Below, one piece after another: positions 59,881 to 64,000 of a stretch of DNA of 64,000 nt (within the stretch, counting starts at the first letter, position 1; every line of letters starts with the position of its first letter). The DNA comes from Hymenoscyphus infarciens. Taxonomy: Eukaryota > Ascomycota > Leotiomycetes > Helotiales > Helotiaceae. A program made the translations under genes and the position numbers. The stretch spans positions 1 through 64,000 of the forward strand of contig LLCB01000252.1 in NCBI GenBank assembly GCA_001414345.1, given 5' to 3'. Under the pieces are notes generated by a model, which saw only the letters and a program-made list of their open reading frames with translations, made no database searches and was not told the DNA's origin.

Positions 59881-61692
59881 TCACATAGGCAAATAAGCCT
59901 TGATCCCAACATCCCTAACATCCTCCCTAACCCTCTCACAAAAGACTTTAATCTCCTCCGCTTCCCACCCCAGCTTTCCCATAACCTTAAAACTGATGCC
60001 CTCAATCCCATTTAAGAAATCAGCTTGCCAATACGCTGCAACTTTCTTGAAGTAGTCTCCCTTAGCCCAAGCACTCGTGGGCCAATAGAATTGTTTCTCA
60101 ACGACGTCTTCGAATCCAATTTCCCGCATCCAGCGTGCATAATGGGCCGTGTTTGTCCACTAGAAGATAGGGGAGTTAGTTTTTGCCGATCAAGAAATGT
60201 CTCGGGATACGGCACAGGGAAACTTAGGTGTGATTCAAGAGAAAGTGGGGGAACAGTGTACCCATCAACTTACGGGACGGCCCGAGGCGGCGGCTCCAGC
60301 TACGACGAGTTGGTTCCATTTGTAGATTGCTGAGTCTACTGGTGGTGGGCCGATGTATTGGAAGGGAAAAGTTCCATCTTGGAGTTCGAGATAGGAGCCC
60401 GGGGTTAAGGAGTTGAAGGCTTGTTGAACTGGAGTTATGTGAGTATTTTTTGGATGTGAGATAAGTGTGGGAACGAGAGAGTGAAGAAAGAAGCGAGGAG
60501 AAGTCAAAAGTCTAATTTGAGATTATGGGAACAAATTGAGAGCACGTAAATATGGGTATAACTTACTAACAAACGCTGGATCTTTAAAACAAGACAACAA
60601 GGCCCGTCCATGAATATAATCAAATCTCTCGGAGAAAATCCATTCATCCTCTGAATCATCGATTTCGAACCGTAAATTGGGCGGTACACTTAATGTTATT
60701 GCGTTAACAAAATCGCGCATCTTTTGCGAGAGGAGACACCACTTACTACAAAGGTTGGATAGCACTAAGATCTGTTCCTAAAACTCGAGCATTTGGATAT
60801 TTCTCCGCTATAGATCCCACATTAGCCTCTCACATACTGTGAAGCATGGGAAGTTTACCGAATTCTATTGCCCAAATTCCGGTTCCTATATCGCTTGTTA
60901 ACACTCGAAGTGGAGTGAGAGATTGGGTGGGTAAATACCAGTTGCGATATCAAGACAGTTCTCGATTTTATCTGAAATAGGAGCTAGGTGTAACTTCCCC
61001 TCCAGCGTCACACCAAATAATGCATGTTGAAGATCTATTCTCATCAGCTCTCAATTCCCCATACAGTCCGAGATTTTCAAAAAACCCACCTAATCGTTCT
61101 TGCTCTTGCTACACCCCCAAATCGCGTTAGCCAAATACGCCCTCAACTCAATCCCAGAATTTTTCGTACTGACCGCATCATTAGGCAACGGATATTCTAT
61201 CAAAACCTGTTAGTCAAGATTCAATTAAAAAACAGCAAGTCAACTTACTCCCCTCTTTAAACCGATGATACGTCCTCCCATTCTCCTCAACATCCGTATA
61301 AATACTACTCCTCAAACTCTGCGTACTCGTTCTATCCATCATCAGCCATCACTCACCTCTCCTCCCCTTTCACATCTCAAGACTCACATAGCACTCATGC
61401 CCCCAATCGCAGAATCGGTATCTCCTCCCTAAATTCACGAGTCAACTACCATCAAAACCCAAACACCAAAAGTCCAGCCAAGAATAGAGACGTGAAATCG
61501 AGGGCAAAAACGCACATTCTCACTCTCATTATCCACACTAGGAATACTGGGTGCACTCCCCTCCCCCCAAGAAACCTCACCCTGCGCGACCTCAGGCCGT
61601 TGTGGTTCAACGACAACCCCTCCCTCCCTAGTATTATTCCCCGTTGCTGTACTGGCCGAAGGATCCGAAGAAGGAGACGCACTCGAACTCAT
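59881..61692 (-). CDS. LaeA/UMTA-like SAM methyltransferase
   Basis: Start ATG 61692 (MSSSASPSSDPSAST); a disordered N-terminus is followed by GGDTDSAIGGMSAM, then TSTQSLRSSIYTDVEENGRTYHRF, PLPNDA, DLQHALFGVTLEGKLHLAPI, and SAM motif I LDIATGTGIWAIEF. Motif I is intact only after removing an intron (GGTATTTACC to GCGATATAG). Next come FAEKYPNARVLGTDLSAIQP, VPPNLRFEIDDSEDEW, FDYIHGRALLSCFKD, SLTPGSYLELQDGTFPF, and WTNTAHYARWMREIGFEDV. This order is that of LaeA-like and UMTA methyltransferases common in Pezizomycotina, some acting on metabolites, one (LaeA) on global control. At least eight short introns; borders near 61150-61020 are the least certain. No broken motif found. Confidence 0.85.
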
Positions 61693-62899
61693 CGTGCCTT
61701 CGTGTCGTTGCACAACAGTGGCTCTCTTCCCTTCCTATCCTATCGTACTTATCGTGCGGTCCGATTGAGCAAGGGGGGTTCGTCAGACAAATCAGAAACA
61801 ACAAGAACGACTACCTAGGTAATCTTCCGGTAGCTACAAAAGTGACGCACGCAAAACCTCGGGGAAAGATATCAAAGATCATATAGGTAAAAAAAATAAT
61901 ACGTATCGATACAGTATTCAGACTTAAACTGTAAGTAAAAAAAAACGTGGTTCAAATCCGAAATTGCGAATTGTGAAATCCCCACCTCCACTGTTGAAAT
62001 CGAAAAGCGGCTCACCCACGTAGCTTACCCATACTAGACCCAAATAAGCAACCACTTAGACGCCATTGAAGGGAACGGCTTGTCCCGCCCCCTCCATATT
62101 TCTTTCTCTTATCACCGACTGTTGCAGTGTGAAGGATTCGGAACCTTGCTTATGTTGTTACTTACGACCCCTCTTGATGTCTCACAAAAATGAGCATCTA
62201 GGCGGCTAGAGGAGGGGTTGGTGGCGGGTTGGCTCGTTGGATTGGCGGACTCAGGACGAGCTTAAGACGGAATTTGAAGGTACTTGTTGGTTACTTACCA
62301 ATTCCAGCGAGTACTTGTAAATAGATGGGTACATAGTCACTTCAACATGTTGCTACTTCAAAGTTTAAAATCAAAGAGCATGCACTGATTGATGGGAATG
62401 ATATTCTATTGGTGGGGACAATGGCTAGCTACTAGAGCACGCCATTGTCAGCGGGTGAATGTACAGCTCCAAGTCCAATGTTGGGCGGTTTCCAGTAATC
62501 CTTCAACCTATCGCCCAAAAAGCAGGCGTGTGCAGACTAATACCACGGAGCTGGACCGGTATGAAATAATTCTGCCGGAATCATGTCTGTCTTGTGAGAG
62601 GAGTGATGCAGGGGGAAGAAAACAATTACAAGAAGGGGAAATGTGAAGGGGAAGGGGATGTTGGTGTATGGTGGTATTGCTTGCATCCTGATGCTGGAGA
62701 AACGCTCTATGCAATGCTCGCAATATTCTGAAATGACGTAGGAAAAGAGGAGTGTAGCCAGAAAGGTGAGGCTCTGGGGTCGGAAGGTTTCTTGTTGAAG
62801 GAAAGCTTGATTCGATGGCTCGATGCGGTCCGAAGCCTGCCGATGGATAGCCTCAGCTTTCTGATATGCGACGACACTCATGATAGAAACCGAAAAGCC
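61693..62899. other. Intergenic, no gene recognised
   Basis: About 1.2 kb between the LaeA-like start and the stop of the last gene. Normal composition; no gene, tRNA or repeat could be supported. Confidence 0.5.
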
Positions 62900-63862
62900 T
62901 CAAGATACCGGTATTGCACTATTGACAAAACGATGTCTGCCGTGATCGGGATGTACAACTTCACCTCGGCGCTTGAGTGGGCCGGTTGGAGAGGGCGGTG
63001 GCGGTGGTTGGGTATCTTCAGCATATTCCTCGGGCTGGCTATCGTCATGTTCGTAGTCGTTCTCATAGTAGTCGCTCTGGGTGCCTTGGCTTTGACTATG
63101 ATTCGAGTTCGAGTTCATGGGTGCGGATTGAGGAGCATGCTGGTTCGACGTTTGCCGATCTTGAGTGGTCGAGGTATTCTTCGCCGAGCCCTTGTTTCCC
63201 TTCTTTCCTTTTCGTCCCTTCATCTTTGCCTTTTCCAACAATCTCCTTCTTTCTGCCTCTTGTTTCCTAACGCGCCTATCCTTGATCTCGTATTGCTTGA
63301 TCAGAGCCTCTGGTGGCGTACCGAAGATACGTTCGTATTCACAGAATTCGCAGATCCAGACATCTTCGGCAGATGGGGGATGGTGATAATTCTTGAACTC
63401 TTGTTGTTGCCGCCGTTGACGAGCCGCAATTAAATATTCTTTGCCAGTACGGCGCCGATTCTTCTTGGCAGGTGCAGGTTGCGGAGGCTGCTTTTGAAGT
63501 TGAGCTGCGGCAATGTTTTGCTTGGATCGCTCAATTGCTTGAGCAGTGGTCATGGTAGACATGTTGGGGCTTGTTTGCGTGGCATGCGTGCTCACCCTCG
63601 AGTTGTTTGGGGTTTGGTGTGGAGTGGGTGGTCCAGGGTAACTTGGTACTTGCGAGTTGCAGGTAAAAGTGAACTGTGTGGATGCGGTAGCAGGTTTCTT
63701 GGCAGCTTGTTGTTGTAGCAAGCTGGAGTTTTCCTGACCTCTGGCGGGGGGAATGGAATTTTTGTTTGCATTTGCGTTGGCTATAGCATGGGTTATGATG
63801 CCTGGAGTATCCGCTTTAAGCGTGTTAGCAAGAGAAGGGATGCGCAACTTTTGTTTGGACAT
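62900..63862 (-). CDS. Conserved hypothetical protein with CxxC and basic helix
   Basis: About 320 residues from ATG 63862 (MSKQKLRIPSLANTLKADTPG), one exon as read. The first 130 residues are Ala/Gln/Pro/Thr-rich and disordered. The middle contains a basic part KKNRRRTGKEYLIAARQRRQQQ, then the likely conserved core EDVWICEFCEYERIFGTPPEALIKQYEIKDRRVRKQEAERRRLLEKAKMKG, in which CEFC could bind metal and the rest is a long charged helix. Then GRKGKKGNKG and a Ser/Asn/Gln-rich acidic tail with PPPPPSP. Basic patches suggest nuclear localisation. I do not know a function. The last residues after PLKRRGEVV could include a spliced end. Confidence 0.7.
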   Translation of the reverse strand: MSKQKLRIPSLANTLKADTPGIITHAIANANANKNSIPPARGQENSSLLQQQAAKKPATASTQFTFTCNSQVPSYPGPPTPHQTPNNSRVSTHATQTSPNMSTMTTAQAIERSKQNIAAAQLQKQPPQPAPAKKNRRRTGKEYLIAARQRRQQQEFKNYHHPPSAEDVWICEFCEYERIFGTPPEALIKQYEIKDRRVRKQEAERRRLLEKAKMKGRKGKKGNKGSAKNTSTTQDRQTSNQHAPQSAPMNSNSNHSQSQGTQSDYYENDYEHDDSQPEEYAEDTQPPPPPSPTGPLKRRGEVVHPDHGRHRFVNSAIPVS

Positions 63863-64000
63863 TTTTACTGACGTTGTTTTGAGGTTCGACCGTTTCCCCA
63901 ATTTGGATCAGACAAGGTCCTAAGAGGGCTCCTTCCATTTCTGATGCGACCGTACCTGCCTCGACCCGGGCCAGAAAGACCTTGGGAAGTCACGGTTCCG

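Noticed and set aside
60880..61020. Broken SAM motif I in the LaeA-like gene
   Set aside because: The apparent stop and split motif vanish once the intron GTATTTACC...GATATAG is removed, giving LDIATGTGIWAIEF.
61945..61965. B-box-like GGTTCAAATCC suggesting a tRNA or SINE
   Set aside because: No A box at the right distance and no cloverleaf can be drawn.

Overview
The window looks like chromosomal DNA of a filamentous ascomycete (Pezizomycotina, most likely Leotiomycetes; the class is a guess from gene content). Genes carry several short introns of about 45-110 bases with GTRNGT donors and CTAAC-like branch points. Families typical of mould genomes are present: HET-domain proteins, CYP52-like P450s, fungal rhodopsin/SAT4 membrane proteins and LaeA-like methyltransferases. 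A 13 kb block (about 28.5-41.4 kb) is so AT-rich and stop-ridden that repeat-induced point mutation (RIP) is the natural explanation.

Layout. 1-28 kb: a hypothetical acidic-tailed protein (2.95-4.39 kb); a MULE-like MITE with a perfect 103-bp inverted repeat (4.5-5.1 kb); a truncated HET pseudogene (5.4-6.3 kb); a CYP52-like P450 pseudogene split by a small hAT-like element (6.4-8.6 kb); a Gcn4-like bZIP gene (10-11 kb); an MFS transporter (11.5-13.1 kb); an intact CYP52-like P450 (14.1-15.9 kb); decayed exons (about 18-18.7 kb); an FAD-linked oxidoreductase pseudogene (19-20.9 kb); a divergent pair of small Cys-rich proteins with PPxY motifs (21-22.5 kb); a steryl-ester-hydrolase-like lipase (23-25.1 kb); the cytochrome oxidase assembly factor Pet191 (26 kb); and a DUF1993 protein (27.3 kb).

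28.97-41.03 kb: one complete Ty3/Gypsy chromovirus (191-bp LTRs, 5-bp duplication ATTAT). It is interrupted by a complete Ty1/Copia element on the opposite strand (29.94-36.19 kb, 170-bp LTRs, 5-bp duplication TTAGT). Both are coding-dead, yet domains are still legible.

41-64 kb: a prolyl-4-hydroxylase-like 2OG-Fe(II) oxygenase, an intact HET protein, 3-methylcrotonyl-CoA carboxylase alpha subunit (leucine catabolism), a GNAT acetyltransferase, then an O-methyltransferase, a rhodopsin-like membrane protein, a P450 and a LaeA-like methyltransferase that could form a small specialised-metabolism locus, and finally a conserved hypothetical protein with a CxxC motif.

How it fits together: housekeeping genes (Pet191, MCC alpha, lipase, bZIP) lie between accessory genes that are gained, duplicated and lost. 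Three pseudogenes and four small inverted-repeat elements show active decay. I did not find a clearly new system; the PPxY protein pair and the OMT/P450/LaeA-like group are the least explained parts. Exon borders come from reading splice signals and frame continuity by eye; they are stated where I checked phase.
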